From Arthrobacter roseus (GTDB taxonomy: Bacteria; Actinomycetota; Actinomycetes; Actinomycetales; Micrococcaceae), in assembly GCF_016907875.1 (NCBI RefSeq), contig NZ_JAFBCU010000001.1, positions 682,001 to 746,000 of the forward strand: 64,000 nucleotides of DNA, in the 5' to 3' direction. The notes under the pieces were generated by a model. The model saw nothing but the letters and a program-made list of their open reading frames with translations, ran no database searches and was not told the origin of the DNA. This document shows, in pieces, positions 17,530 to 26,199 of the stretch. A program made the translations under genes and the position numbers. Numbering within the stretch: position 1 is the stretch's first letter; every line of letters begins with the position of its first letter.

Positions 17530-18977
17530 TGGTGTTCCTTTCGGTGCAGCACACGCGCCTTGGCGGATGCCACAGTTCGGATTGCTTTGAAACTGCGGGA
17601 GTTGAACCAGCCTTCGAGTTCGGCACGGGCGTCGTCGGCCCGTCTGCGCTGTCCCTCAAGCTGCGACTCGAGGTGTTCGCGCTCGGCCCGCAGATGGGCG
17701 AGCTCGGCGGACTGGGCCAAAAATATGCACGTTCCGACGTCCGAGAACCAAGCACCCTGCGGCGCAAGTTCCGGAATGGTCGGCAGCTGAGGTGGCTCAG
17801 GCGCGTTCCCGTTGAGACCGCGCACGACGGCGTCCCACCAGCGATCGTGGTGTTCTCGAAGAGCCGGATGTGCGGCTTTCAAATGATCGCGGATCTCTGT
17901 TCGCCGGTTCCACGCCTCGGTGATGGCCTCCTTGAAGGCAGACCCGACGAGGTCGGGAAGCGAGAGCGCGAAGCCGCCCAATCCCCAGTTCGCCAGTGTT
18001 CCGCGCAGCCGTATCTCGCTGTAGTCCTCGACGGCGAGGGCGACGCACGGCAAAAGGGCATCCGTTGCGAAAACCGCAGGATGGTAGCGCGAGGTGATGA
18101 CCATGGAGGCTCCAGCGGTGAGCGCTGCTGTCGATGCTGCGTCAGTGATGGGCCGCAACTCCACGTTCTCCGACTTCATTTCCTGCGCGATCCGGGCGTG
18201 CATTGCTTCGTCGCCGTCGCCCGCGCCCTCGATTGCCATGTGAGGCAGGAAAACAATGGGCAGCCCGGTAATGCGCGACGCATGGTCCAGGGACGCGGCC
18301 ACGTGTTTGATGAACATTTCCGGCGGCATGGACCCCGTGCCGGAGGCAAAAGTTGCAGCGATATACGCTCCGGCAAGCTGACCCTGTACGTTCTGGGACG
18401 CAGTTGCATAGAAAGAGGCATCATCCAAGCACGGAACCACGTTGTTGTTGTCCGTCAGTTCCCTGCCCAGAGCCAGAGTCGATGCCTCGCGGGCGCCAAA
18501 AACGACGGCGTTGTGCACCAGCTCTGCGGCGACGTCGCGGTCACGGCGTACCAGTGTTGGCCCCAGTGTCTGGCCGGAGATCACCACTGGCAGGCCGAGT
18601 TTGCGAGCAGTCGCGGCCACGGCCGCCCGCTCAAACAGCAGCCATCCGTACATGGAGTTCAGGTTGCCACCGCCTGCAATGAGAAGGGCGTCGCAGGTTC
18701 GCAGCGTACCGGCAAGCCGTCGTGCGTCCTCCTGGCCGTCGTCGTCGGTCACCACCGCGTCGAAATACGATTCCCGTTCCAGCGGAGACCAGGGGAACGG
18801 CAGGCTTGGGGCGGATGCGCATCCGAAACGCTGCTGCGAGTCTGCCGGATTCCGGCTCAGCACAACAACATCGCTCAGGCCTCGCTGCTCCAGTTCGTGG
18901 ACGGCGGCATGAGTCATGGCTTCATCGCCAACATGGTAAATGGGCTGGCCTACGTCCCCGAGTACTGCAATTCTCAT
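17526..18977 (-). CDS. Polysaccharide pyruvyl transferase family protein
   Basis: This 483-residue protein's N-terminal ~375 residues match the CsaB/WcaK-type polysaccharide pyruvyl transferase fold. They begin MRIAVLGDVGQPIYHVGDEA, with LIAGGGNLNSMYGWLL, VISGQTLGPTLV, a middle FLPHMAIEGAGDGDEA and TSRYHPAVFA near the active site. The last ~80 residues (AHLRAEREHLESQLEGQRRR) form a predicted coiled coil, like the tail of its GT2 neighbour. The enzyme class adds a pyruvyl ketal to sugars of wall polymers. The gene follows the thiD-like gene by 33 bp on the same strand and overlaps the GT2 start. The paired coiled-coil tails suggest the two proteins bind each other, which is inference. Confidence 0.85.
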   Translation of the reverse strand: MRIAVLGDVGQPIYHVGDEAMTHAAVHELEQRGLSDVVVLSRNPADSQQRFGCASAPSLPFPWSPLERESYFDAVVTDDDGQEDARRLAGTLRTCDALLIAGGGNLNSMYGWLLFERAAVAATARKLGLPVVISGQTLGPTLVRRDRDVAAELVHNAVVFGAREASTLALGRELTDNNNVVPCLDDASFYATASQNVQGQLAGAYIAATFASGTGSMPPEMFIKHVAASLDHASRITGLPIVFLPHMAIEGAGDGDEAMHARIAQEMKSENVELRPITDAASTAALTAGASMVITSRYHPAVFATDALLPCVALAVEDYSEIRLRGTLANWGLGGFALSLPDLVGSAFKEAITEAWNRRTEIRDHLKAAHPALREHHDRWWDAVVRGLNGNAPEPPQLPTIPELAPQGAWFSDVGTCIFLAQSAELAHLRAEREHLESQLEGQRRRADDARAELEGWFNSRSFKAIRTVASAKARVLHRKEHQ

Positions 18978-19010
18978 CTGCTTGTGACCTTATTACTCCG
19001 CACGTCCCGC

Positions 19011-19841
19011 CTAGCCAGCCTGAACGGCTGCGCCACCCTGCCAGAGTGCGTCGAAAGGGGCATTGGAGGACACTCGATTGCGGATGCCCTCGGTCACGAA
19101 TGCTTTCGCTGTCCGCGCGGCATCAAGAGGAGTTGTGCCCTTGGCCAGCTCGGCGGCTACGGCTGCTGCCAGCGAACAGCCAGCTCCGCTGACGGCAACT
19201 TCACCGATCTTCGGTGCGCTGAGCACCTCGAGCTGATCGCCATCGTAGTAGATGTCGATGGCGTCCTTGCCTTCTAATCTCACGCCACCCTTGGCCAGGA
19301 CGATGGCACCGCTCTCGTCGTGAATCTTGCGGGCGGCGGTTTTGAGGTCCTCGACAGTGGTGATTTTCATACCGGACAGGGATTCGGCTTCGAAGTGATT
19401 GGGCGTGACAAAAGTGGCCAGCGGAAAGAGATTGGCCTTGAGAGCCTGGTCCGTATCCAGTGCAGCGCCGGGTTCCTGACCCTTGCAGATCAGCACTGGG
19501 TCCAGGACCACGTTTTTCCAGTCCTGCTTCTTCAGTGCTGCCGCAACGGTGTCGATGGTGGCAGGGGTGCCCATCATGCCCAGTTTCACGGTGTCCAGCT
19601 GCCCGGAGTAGCACTGCTGGATCGCTTCGAGCTGGTCCGAGATGACCTGGGCTTCAACCGGAACGAACCGATGATTCCAGTTATCCTTCGGGTCAAAGGA
19701 CACAATGCACGTCAGAGCCGTGATGCCGAAAACGCCGAGCTCTTGAAAGGTCTTGAGGTCCGCTTGGGCACCAGCGCCGCCAGTTGCTTCCGAACCGGCG
19801 ATCGTCAGTGTGATGGCAGGAGACGATGTGTTGTGGGACAT
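19011..19841 (-). CDS. Hydroxymethylpyrimidine/pyridoxine-type kinase (ThiD/PdxK family)
   Basis: This 276-residue ribokinase-fold kinase carries ITLTIAGSEATGGAGAQADL at the substrate end, FVTPNHFEAESLSGM, and the anion-hole/catalytic motif VSGAGCSLAAAVAAEL. It phosphorylates hydroxymethylpyrimidine (thiamine salvage) or pyridoxine/pyridoxal (vitamin B6 salvage). Sequence alone does not separate ThiD from PdxK. The usual ThiD core GxD..GGAG is GSEATGGAG here and the catalytic Cys is kept, as in Gram-positive bifunctional PdxK enzymes. I find no TPP riboswitch in the 98-bp upstream gap shared with a divergent TetR gene. Confidence 0.88.
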   Translation of the reverse strand: MSHNTSSPAITLTIAGSEATGGAGAQADLKTFQELGVFGITALTCIVSFDPKDNWNHRFVPVEAQVISDQLEAIQQCYSGQLDTVKLGMMGTPATIDTVAAALKKQDWKNVVLDPVLICKGQEPGAALDTDQALKANLFPLATFVTPNHFEAESLSGMKITTVEDLKTAARKIHDESGAIVLAKGGVRLEGKDAIDIYYDGDQLEVLSAPKIGEVAVSGAGCSLAAAVAAELAKGTTPLDAARTAKAFVTEGIRNRVSSNAPFDALWQGGAAVQAG

Positions 19842-19921
19842 ACCCCTATCTTGCTACGTCAGGGGCCGTGATGGCGAGCCCGTAATCAGCTTGATAGCAA
19901 TCTGCCCCCTCCGCCGAGCCC

Positions 19922-19952
19922 GGGAGGTCATATGGCACAGTGGACCGTGTGA
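19922..19952 (+). promoter_or_regulatory. Strong RBS with a six-codon ORF ahead of the TetR gene
   Basis: GGGAGG (19922-19927) is correctly spaced for ATG 19932, which opens the ORF MAQWTV and stops at TGA 19950-19952. The tetR frame has GTG codons at 19940 and 19949. The latter overlaps the small ORF stop (GTGTGA), a layout compatible with translational coupling. Confidence 0.4.
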
Positions 19953-20617
19953 GCCCAGCAAAGCCGACAGCGCATGGCGTAAACACACCCGATCGGGGCA
20001 CCGACAGGCTGTGGCGGGGGATGTCTCGCGCAGAGCGCGACGCCGGACGTCGGCAACGACTGCTCGACGCCGGACTGCAACTTTTTGCGACGACAGGCTA
20101 CATGGCCACGACCGTTCAAGGCCTCTGCCGCGAAGCCGGAGTATCGTCCCGCTCGTTCTACGATTACTTTTCGTCACGCCAGGAACTACTGGAAGCCCTC
20201 TACGTCCTGTCGGCCCAAGACATAGAAACACGACTCAAGGGGTTGCAGATAGCCAGCGGAGACACTGTGGAGGATGTGATCCTGCGTGGTGTTCACGCCA
20301 GCGTCGGGCCCATGCTCGAGGATGAGCGGCTGGGCCGCGTCGTCGAAATCGAATCCGTCGGCGTCTCACCGGCCCTCGAAACCCGGCGGCGCGAGATGAA
20401 CGCCCGCATTGCCGGCGCCATTGATGCGATGCTGCTCGAGCTGATGCGCCGGGGCCTCATCCGCGAATTTCCTATCGGGCTGGTGGGACTCATGATCGTG
20501 GGCGGGATGACAGAAGCCCTCATCGCGCACCTGAGCAAACCCGAATCCGAGAGGCCCCAGTCACTGGACTTCGTCACGGACATGGCGCACGTCATCGTCC
20601 GTATCGCTGTTGCTTAG
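19940..20617 (+). CDS. TetR-family transcriptional regulator
   Basis: The protein is 225 residues if GTG 19940 is the start; GTG 19949 and ATG 20021 are alternatives. The DNA-binding domain spans about 33-80: RQRLLDAGLQLFATTGYMAT, TVQGLCREAGVSSRSFYDYF and SSRQELLEALY, a standard TetR N-terminal helix-turn-helix. The ligand-binding half (IASGDTVEDVILRG to AHVIVRIAVA) is all helical and diverse. It is transcribed away from the thiD-like gene, and its stop overlaps the convergent APH-family gene by four bases. The target is unknown; the divergent gene is the first candidate. Confidence 0.88.
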   Translation: MDRVSPAKPTAHGVNTPDRGTDRLWRGMSRAERDAGRRQRLLDAGLQLFATTGYMATTVQGLCREAGVSSRSFYDYFSSRQELLEALYVLSAQDIETRLKGLQIASGDTVEDVILRGVHASVGPMLEDERLGRVVEIESVGVSPALETRRREMNARIAGAIDAMLLELMRRGLIREFPIGLVGLMIVGGMTEALIAHLSKPESERPQSLDFVTDMAHVIVRIAVA

Positions 20618-21537
20618 CGCAGTCCTTCGCATAAGGCCAAAATCTCTGGATCACTGGTCAGCCTATCCAGAGTGCTCCGACCCAGCGCACTCATTCCAGG
20701 GTTCGAGTCTCGGTAGTACCAGACGAGACCCATGGCCTGTTGGAATGCCCAGGCAGCGCCAGGTAGCCACTCAACGACACTGCAGTTAAGACCGGCGCGG
20801 AGCTTTGACCGCGCACCAGCATCCAACAAGTGCCACGCGGCAACAAGATCAAGCGCCGGATCAGCGGCCCCGAACCCACCCCCATCGAGAATGCCAACCA
20901 ACCGTTCGCCGCTGATCAGAAGGTTGCCCGGGATCAGATCTCCGTGAGTCATGACATCGGAACCCGCAGGCGGCAAAGCCCGGAACCGCGCCCAGAGACC
21001 GCGAAGCAGACCGACGTCGAGTAAGCCTGCACTTTCACGAAAGCAGAGTTCCATCCACTCATCGGAATCAGACAAGCGTCCGCCTCGACCGGGTCCCGAG
21101 AAGTGGCGGCCTCCCGTGTCAGCTGCGCGAAAAGTACTGATGAGCACCACCAGGTCCTCGACGAACTTCGTAGAGCCGGCCAAGCCCGTCGGTGTGGCAA
21201 CCTCGCCCGGTAGCCAGGTCTGAACAGACCACGGCAGTGGGTACATGGCGGCCGGCCTACCGATGGCGACAGGCTCGGTAACTGGGAATGGGCAGCACAG
21301 GGCCAGCTCACCCTGGGCTGCCGCTTCACGACGCACATCTGTGAGCACCTGGTCTGGATTTCCTCCACGTAATGGGAGGCGCGCCGCGAAGTCATCGCCA
21401 ATGCGGAAGATCGCATTGACCGTGCCCTCCGTTGCGATGCGGCGGACGGGCTCGCGTCGCCATTCCGGAAACTGCTCCACAATTAACTGACGAACCATGT
21501 CATCGTCGAGGTGGAGCTCGTCGTCGTGCATTGGCAT
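20614..21537 (-). CDS. APH-fold phosphotransferase (aminoglycoside/choline-kinase family)
   Basis: The protein has about 307 residues. Kinase features are RIATEGTVNAIFRIGDDFAARLP (split: glycine loop EGTVNAIFRIG and lysine-equivalent AARLP), the catalytic loop MTHGDLIPGNLLIS and the metal-binding GILDGGGFGAADPALDL. The last replaces the usual DFG with DGG but keeps both aspartates. Close relatives annotated this way phosphorylate aminoglycosides or macrolides, or have unknown substrates, so resistance should not be assumed. I chose ATG 21537. The longer frame starts at GTG 21555 without a better site. Its 3' end overlaps the TetR stop by four bases, so the two transcripts converge. Confidence 0.82.
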   Translation of the reverse strand: MPMHDDELHLDDDMVRQLIVEQFPEWRREPVRRIATEGTVNAIFRIGDDFAARLPLRGGNPDQVLTDVRREAAAQGELALCCPFPVTEPVAIGRPAAMYPLPWSVQTWLPGEVATPTGLAGSTKFVEDLVVLISTFRAADTGGRHFSGPGRGGRLSDSDEWMELCFRESAGLLDVGLLRGLWARFRALPPAGSDVMTHGDLIPGNLLISGERLVGILDGGGFGAADPALDLVAAWHLLDAGARSKLRAGLNCSVVEWLPGAAWAFQQAMGLVWYYRDSNPGMSALGRSTLDRLTSDPEILALCEGLR

Positions 21538-21618
21538 CTGACAAAAGTATCCCACGGCGGCTTGCTGCTGTGGCGTCGGGCTGCGGCTCCGGCTTTGGTG
21601 CTGGGGCGCTAACCGCTT

Positions 21619-22578
21619 TCAGCCTCGAGCGCTCGCCGCCTGCCACAGGTGCATTGCCGCGTAGGAACGCCATGGCGTCCACGCTGTTGCATGAGTTGCC
21701 AGGGCGCGGTGATTCGCTGCTTTGGAGGCGTCGTCGTCGAGTAGGCCGAGGGCTTTCGCGCCGGCAACCAGTGCGACGTCGCCGGTCAGCCACGAGTCGG
21801 GATCGCCGATGACGCGCATCGCGATGTACGAGGCTGTCCAGGGCCCAATTCGTGGACGTGAAACAAGATCCGCGCGCAAACGCTCGGGCTCAGAGTCAAC
21901 GCGAACGTCCAGTTCGCCGTTGGCCAGAGCACGCGCAGTACTCACGATGGCGCGGATGGACTGACCGGGAAGTCGCATCGGACGGTCCGGATCAAGGGGT
22001 GCGTCCTTGGGTGGATCAGGGATTCTGTCCGCTATCTGCGCGGGCGTCGGAAAGAGACGGTTTAGCCCGTCGAAGTGCGAAACATAGGGCGACCCTGCCC
22101 AGGCAGCCATTCGAGTGAGGTGCGTTCTTGCGGCAGCAACAGAGATCTGCTGCCCGACGATCGCCCACACAACGAGCTCATGCGGATCCACCGTGCCCGG
22201 AACTCTGATTCCCGGAGTGCGTTCAACAAGCGGGGCAAGAACTGGATCTGTTGCAAGCGCAGCGTCGATGGCCGCGGGGTCGGCGTCGAGGTCAAATAGG
22301 CGGCGGACACGCGCCACAGCAGGGCCGACGTCGTCCATGTCAGTGAGCTCCAACCGCAGGTTGAGATGCCAACCGGTGGCGGCCGTTTCAGTCGCGGTCA
22401 CCTGAAAGGCCGCGGGTCCATGGGGCAGCGCGAGCGTGCGAGCGTACGTCAACGGACCACCCGGGGTGAGACTGGCTACGTCAACATCCTTGATGGCATG
22501 GACCGCCAGAAAGTGGAAGACCCCTGGTGCATTGAAGGGCTGCCGCACCGGCAGGTCGAGGTCCAGTCGAGCAGTCAC
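21619..22578 (-). CDS. alkA: DNA-3-methyladenine glycosylase II (AlkA family)
   Basis: This 319-residue base-excision enzyme removes alkylated bases from DNA. The N-terminal AlkA_N-like beta domain (residues 1-110) is followed by the HhH-GPD core. The core has VVWAIVGQQISVAAARTHL, helix-hairpin-helix ADLVSRPRIGPWTASYIAMR and the catalytic region DPDSWLTGDVAL, where the aspartate after the Gly is the family's active-site acid. Many actinobacteria carry an Ada-AlkA fusion; here only the AlkA half is present, and no ada gene is adjacent. The C-terminal WTPWRSYAAMHLWQ is the usual AlkA ending. Confidence 0.9.
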   Translation of the reverse strand: MTARLDLDLPVRQPFNAPGVFHFLAVHAIKDVDVASLTPGGPLTYARTLALPHGPAAFQVTATETAATGWHLNLRLELTDMDDVGPAVARVRRLFDLDADPAAIDAALATDPVLAPLVERTPGIRVPGTVDPHELVVWAIVGQQISVAAARTHLTRMAAWAGSPYVSHFDGLNRLFPTPAQIADRIPDPPKDAPLDPDRPMRLPGQSIRAIVSTARALANGELDVRVDSEPERLRADLVSRPRIGPWTASYIAMRVIGDPDSWLTGDVALVAGAKALGLLDDDASKAANHRALATHATAWTPWRSYAAMHLWQAASARG

Positions 22579-22608
22579 TGTGAGCGCCCCGGCGACAGGT
22601 TGGCCATG

Positions 22609-23049
22609 CTAGTCAAGGCAGAATTCGTTACCTTCTGGGTCCTGCATCGTGATGAACCCCGCCTCCATCGTCGCGTTGTCGGGCTCGACTCGATAGGACC
22701 GGGTGGCACCGAGTAACCCAAGGCGGCTTGCCTCGACCTCGAATGCTTTCATCCGCTCGGCGCCGTCGAGGCCTGGTGCTGCACGGACGTCCAGGTGGAG
22801 CCGGTTCTTGGCCGATTTACCTTCGGGCACCTGCTGGAAGAAGATGCGTGGATGGGGACCCTCGAGAGGCAGTATGGCCGCGCGAGAATTCCACTGATCC
22901 CGAGGCACTCCGAACGATCCGAGCGCAACGTCCCACGAATCGAAGCCAGCCGGTGGCGGTTGCATCTGATACCCAAGAGCTTCCGCCCAGAAGGAGGCGA
23001 GCCTCGCTGGATCAGCACAATCGAAGGTGATCTGGAGTTCTCTGGTCAT
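22609..23049 (-). CDS. VOC-superfamily (glyoxalase-like) protein
   Basis: The protein is 146 residues from ATG 23049, which has GGAAGAG eight bases upstream; the frame to 23091 runs into a repeat and is rejected. It begins MTRELQITFDCADPARLASF, has WAEALGYQ and DVRAAPGLDG, and ends MQDPEGNEFCLD, the hallmarks of a Glyoxalase_6-type VOC fold. Two such beta-alpha-beta-beta-beta modules form the protein. Metal ligands (H of LHLDV, E of GNEF) are partly present. Whether it is an enzyme or a binding protein is unknown. A long palindromic repeat lies 38 bp upstream of its start. Confidence 0.82.
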   Translation of the reverse strand: MTRELQITFDCADPARLASFWAEALGYQMQPPPAGFDSWDVALGSFGVPRDQWNSRAAILPLEGPHPRIFFQQVPEGKSAKNRLHLDVRAAPGLDGAERMKAFEVEASRLGLLGATRSYRVEPDNATMEAGFITMQDPEGNEFCLD

Positions 23050-23086
23050 GGGCTCACTCTTCCACGAAAGCTTCCCTGCATCTACG

Positions 23087-23156
23087 CACAAACGTGGCCC
23101 AGGTGCAGGTGCGTGGTTTCGGCACCGCGTACCTGCACCTCCGCCACGTGTTTGTG
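23087..23156. repeat. Palindromic intergenic repeat, copy 1
   Basis: This is a 70-bp imperfect inverted repeat with arms CACAAACGTGGCCCAGGTGC and GCACCTCCGCCACGTGTTTG, extended by AGGT/ACCT. The loop is GCGTGGTTTCGGCACCGCGT. It is nearly identical in its central and right half to copy 2 (23679-23750) and shares the GTGGCGGAGG...CCTCCGCCACGTTT arms with copy 3 (31091-31160). It lies between two VOC genes on the minus strand. Confidence 0.85.
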
Positions 23157-23211
23157 CCTTGGGCGGGGAAAAGGCCCAGCCGGGTCAGGCGTAGCGGGGG
23201 AGCCCTGCCGC

Positions 23212-23598
23212 TTAGAGCGAGGCGAGGATCTCGACGCGATTCCCGTGGCCGTCGCGGGTGTGCAGCCTCTCGTAGCCGTCGAAGGAGTATCGCTCGCGCC
23301 AGTCGACGTCGAAGCCGAGACTCGACAACCGTTCACCGAGCTCGTCCAGGGCAGGAACGTCATTGAGCACGAGAGCGGGGTGGGCCTTCCGTGCTGGGGC
23401 GAACGGGCCCTCGACTCCCACGTGAATCTCGGCGTCGACCTCTCCCGAAGCGTTGCGGGCACGGAACCACGCGCCTCCCCGCCCCTTGAGGGCGGCAGGC
23501 TTATCGATCTCCGTCAGCCCGAGCCCGTCGCCGTAGAACTTCCGGGCAACGTCCTCCCCTCCTGGCGGGCAAGCAACCTGAACGTGGTGCAACTTCAT
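23212..23598 (-). CDS. VOC-superfamily (glyoxalase-like) protein
   Basis: The protein has 128 residues from ATG 23598, which is preceded by AAGGAGAAACT, a clear ribosome-binding site. It begins MKLHHVQVACPPGGEDVARK, has FYGDGLGLTEIDKP, GAWFRA, EIHVGVEGPF, HPALVLNDVPALDELGERL and the C-terminal DGHGNRVEILASL. This is a single glyoxalase/bleomycin-resistance-like domain with conserved His and Glu ligands. The substrate is unknown. It is separated from the other VOC gene by repeat copy 1 and from the GntR gene by copy 2. The two VOC proteins are not recent duplicates of each other, judging by their different motifs. Confidence 0.82.
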   Translation of the reverse strand: MKLHHVQVACPPGGEDVARKFYGDGLGLTEIDKPAALKGRGGAWFRARNASGEVDAEIHVGVEGPFAPARKAHPALVLNDVPALDELGERLSSLGFDVDWRERYSFDGYERLHTRDGHGNRVEILASL

Positions 23599-23678
23599 AG
23601 TTTCTCCTTCTCGTTTTCCGATGGTGGGCTCCTGCAGTCCGAGGCTCCTCACCCTTTATCTGGGCTGGAGCAACTCCT

Positions 23679-23750
23679 CACAAACGCGTGGCCCAGGGTC
23701 AGGTGCGTGGTTTCGGCACCGCGTACCTGCACCTCCGCCACGTTTCTGCG
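23679..23750. repeat. Palindromic intergenic repeat, copy 2
   Basis: This 72-bp inverted repeat shares the string from GTGCGTGGTTTCGGCACCGC through ACCTGCACCTCCGCCACG with copy 1. It ends 10 bp before the stop codon of the GntR gene, so on the minus strand it could terminate that operon. Confidence 0.85.
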
Positions 23751-23760
23751 TAGAGCGGCG

Positions 23761-24432
23761 TCAAGCATCGAGGTGGCCAAGTAGCTCGGTTTCGGCCGCG
23801 TTCAGGTATCTGCGCAGCCCCTCGGCCGCCTCGGTGCGTTGTCCAGCCCGAAGCTGGTCCACCAGAGCAACGTTTCGGTGTACATAGTGGGTGTGGAAGT
23901 CCGGGGCGGAGGCCATGCCATGAAACACCAACCGCATCTGCGCCAGCACCCGGGTCATCAGAGTATCCAGTGATGCGCTGCCGCTCATCGCAATCACTGC
24001 GCGGTGCAGTACCTGGTTCGCGGTGGCCATCCGGGAAACCGATCCGGCTTCCCGGGCGGCGGTCGCCTCCACTACGATCGCGTCCATGGCATCAAGGGCC
24101 GACGGCGATACCTCGCCCCACAGGACGGCGGCCGGCTCGATCATGCGGCGGACCCGGTAGATCTCCCGGACGTCGTCGGATGTAGGGGACGCGACGAAAA
24201 CTCCACGGTTCGCGATTCGCTTAACCATCCCCTCACTGACCAGCGTGCTGAAAGCTTCCCGGAGCGTGTTCCGCGAGACTCCGAGCGAGACCGACAACGC
24301 CTGCTCCGATAGTTTGGTGCCCGGAGTCAGCTGCCCGTCGGCAATGCGGCTGCGCAGTACCGTGGCAATCCACGCCCCAGTGTGCGCATGTTCGGCGGTC
24401 TGGCCGGTGGGATTTCCCAGCAGCGCATTCAT
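23761..24432 (-). CDS. GntR-family regulator, FCD (FadR) subfamily
   Basis: This 223-residue regulator has the winged helix at about 15-80: WIATVLRSRIADGQLTPGTK, LSEQALSVSLGVSRNTLREA and FSTLVSEGMVKRIANRGVFV. A C-terminal all-helical FCD ligand domain follows (EIYRVRRMIEPAAVL onward). I chose ATG 24432 because GGAGG lies eight bases upstream; ATGs at 24447 and 24438 are too close to it. It is the last gene of the pxpA - pxpBC - biotin carboxylase unit, 15 bp after the carboxylase stop. A matching TTGTTGAACAA site lies before pxpA, so it probably represses its own operon until 5-oxoproline or a derivative binds. Confidence 0.9.
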   Translation of the reverse strand: MNALLGNPTGQTAEHAHTGAWIATVLRSRIADGQLTPGTKLSEQALSVSLGVSRNTLREAFSTLVSEGMVKRIANRGVFVASPTSDDVREIYRVRRMIEPAAVLWGEVSPSALDAMDAIVVEATAAREAGSVSRMATANQVLHRAVIAMSGSASLDTLMTRVLAQMRLVFHGMASAPDFHTHYVHRNVALVDQLRAGQRTEAAEGLRRYLNAAETELLGHLDA

Positions 24433-24447
24433 CGGCATGCCCTCCAT

Positions 24448-26199
24448 CTAACGGTGCTCGCCCTCACGAATGGTCCCCAGAGATTCACCGCGTACGACGG
24501 CGGATCCCGGCTCCTGCTGGCCCCTGGACAGAGTGCCCGAACAGTGGGCGGACACAGTGGTTTCCATTTTCATGGCCTCCAGAATCACGATGGGGTCGCC
24601 CGCGGAAACGTCCGCCCCGTCGTCGGCCATCCACTTGACCAGGTTGCCGTTCATGGGAGCGGTGAAGGCGGCGTCATCTGGTGCAGTGTCAGCGCCGACA
24701 GCAGACCCAGTGCCCGCACCCCCGCCGCTCATCAGCGCGTCCCACAGCCCGGCCGGTATACCAAGGCGAACAGCCTTGCCCTCAATGTCCACCGTCAGCC
24801 GTTTGCGTTCTGCGCTGGGTTCGGCCGCTGTGAGTTCCGGCGACGCAACCAGTTCATCCGCGAACTCCGTCTCAATCCACGTCGTGTACACGCCGAGCGC
24901 ATCCGGGTTGGTGAACGCCGGGTTGCGCACTACCGCGCGGTGGAAGGGGATGACGGTGGGAAGCCCGCGGATCACGAGCTCGTCCAGAGCAGCGCGAGCG
25001 CGGCGCAACGCCTGCTGCCTATCGGCGCCCCACACGATGAGTTTGGCGAGCAGGGAATCGTATTCGGCTGGAACGATGCCTCCGCTGCGCACACCCGTAT
25101 CCATGCGCAGTCCCGCTCCCGTGGGTGGCTCGAATGCCTCGACAGTTCCCGGCGAAGGCAGGAACCCACGCGCTGGATCTTCGGCGTTCAGCCGGAACTC
25201 GAACGCGTGCCCGCGCGGTTCCGGATCTTCCGTGAGGGAGAGCTCCAAGCCGTCCGCAATACGGAATTGCTCGCGGACCAGGTCCACGCCGGTGGTTTCC
25301 TCGGTGACAGGGTGCTCCACCTGAAGACGTGTATTCACCTCAAGGAAGGAAATGATCCCGTCTGGTGACACCAGATACTCGACCGTGCCAGCACCCGTGT
25401 ACCCGGCCTCGCGGCAAATGGCCCTTGCGGATTCGTGGATCCGCTTGCGCTGATCGTCCGTGAGGAAGGGGGCCGGGGCTTCTTCCACCAGTTTCTGGTT
25501 ACGTCGCTGAAGCGAACAATCCCGGGTGCCAACCACCACTACGTTCCCGTGCGTATCGGCCAGGATTTGCGCCTCCACGTGTCGCGGTTTGTCCAGGAAA
25601 CGCTCCACGAAGCACTCTCCCCGCCCGAACGCCGCCGTCGACTCCCTGACCGCAGATTCGAAGGCATCCTCGATGTCTTCTATCCGGCGCGCGATCTTCA
25701 TCCCGCGTCCACCACCGCCAAACGCAGCCTTGATGGCAACCGGCAGCCCATGTTCCTCCGCGAAAGCCCTGACCTCGGCGCCGTTCTCCACCGTGCCCTC
25801 CGAACCCGGCACTAGCGGCGCACCAGCACGGACCGCGATCTCACGCGCTGTGACCTTGTTCCCCAGGTCGCGGATAGCTTGCGGCGACGGCCCAATCCAC
25901 GTCAGCCCTGCATCCATCACTGTTTGCGCGAAATCAGCATTCTCCGACAGGAAACCGTAGCCCGGATGGACAGCATCCGCCCCAGAGAGGGCCGCGGCGT
26001 CGAGCAGCTTGGCCATGTTTAGATACGTGTCCGTACCCGTGCTGCCCTCCAGCGGGACCGCCTCATCTGCGAGCCGTGCGTGCAGCGCATCGGCGTCCGG
26101 ATCCGAATACACGGCAACGGAGGCAAGCCCTGCATCCAGACACGCTCGAATCACGCGGACAGCGATTTCGCCACGGTTGGCGATCAGGACCTTCTTCAT
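24448..26199 (-). CDS. Biotin carboxylase with C-terminal biotinyl domain
   Basis: This 583-residue protein is an AccC-type ATP-grasp biotin carboxylase (1-450; [20 protein letters not shown], glycine-rich loop [15 protein letters not shown], substrate loop [16 protein letters not shown]) joined to a BCCP-like domain. The biotin site is EAMKMET with K544. It carboxylates its own biotin, but no carboxyltransferase subunit is found in the window. It starts at ATG 26199, overlapping the pxpBC stop by four bases (ATGA). The position inside a 5-oxoprolinase operon suggests a biotin-dependent carboxylation linked to the Pxp proteins. This gene combination recurs in bacteria, but the joint reaction is not shown by sequence. 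Confidence 0.93.
   Translation of the reverse strand: MKKVLIANRGEIAVRVIRACLDAGLASVAVYSDPDADALHARLADEAVPLEGSTGTDTYLNMAKLLDAAALSGADAVHPGYGFLSENADFAQTVMDAGLTWIGPSPQAIRDLGNKVTAREIAVRAGAPLVPGSEGTVENGAEVRAFAEEHGLPVAIKAAFGGGGRGMKIARRIEDIEDAFESAVRESTAAFGRGECFVERFLDKPRHVEAQILADTHGNVVVVGTRDCSLQRRNQKLVEEAPAPFLTDDQRKRIHESARAICREAGYTGAGTVEYLVSPDGIISFLEVNTRLQVEHPVTEETTGVDLVREQFRIADGLELSLTEDPEPRGHAFEFRLNAEDPARGFLPSPGTVEAFEPPTGAGLRMDTGVRSGGIVPAEYDSLLAKLIVWGADRQQALRRARAALDELVIRGLPTVIPFHRAVVRNPAFTNPDALGVYTTWIETEFADELVASPELTAAEPSAERKRLTVDIEGKAVRLGIPAGLWDALMSGGGAGTGSAVGADTAPDDAAFTAPMNGNLVKWMADDGADVSAGDPIVILEAMKMETTVSAHCSGTLSRGQQEPGSAVVRGESLGTIREGEHR

Noticed and set aside
17532-19277. 581-residue open frame on the + strand
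   Set aside because: It is antisense to the pyruvyl transferase and thiD-like genes, has no family features, and long antisense frames are common in GC-rich DNA.
19842-19939. TPP riboswitch ahead of the thiD-like gene
   Set aside because: The 98-bp gap lacks the conserved THI-box strings and is shared with a divergent gene.
20614-21537. Aminoglycoside resistance gene
   Set aside because: The APH fold is clear, but the substrate is not, and the DFG-equivalent motif is altered; a resistance claim would be unsupported.
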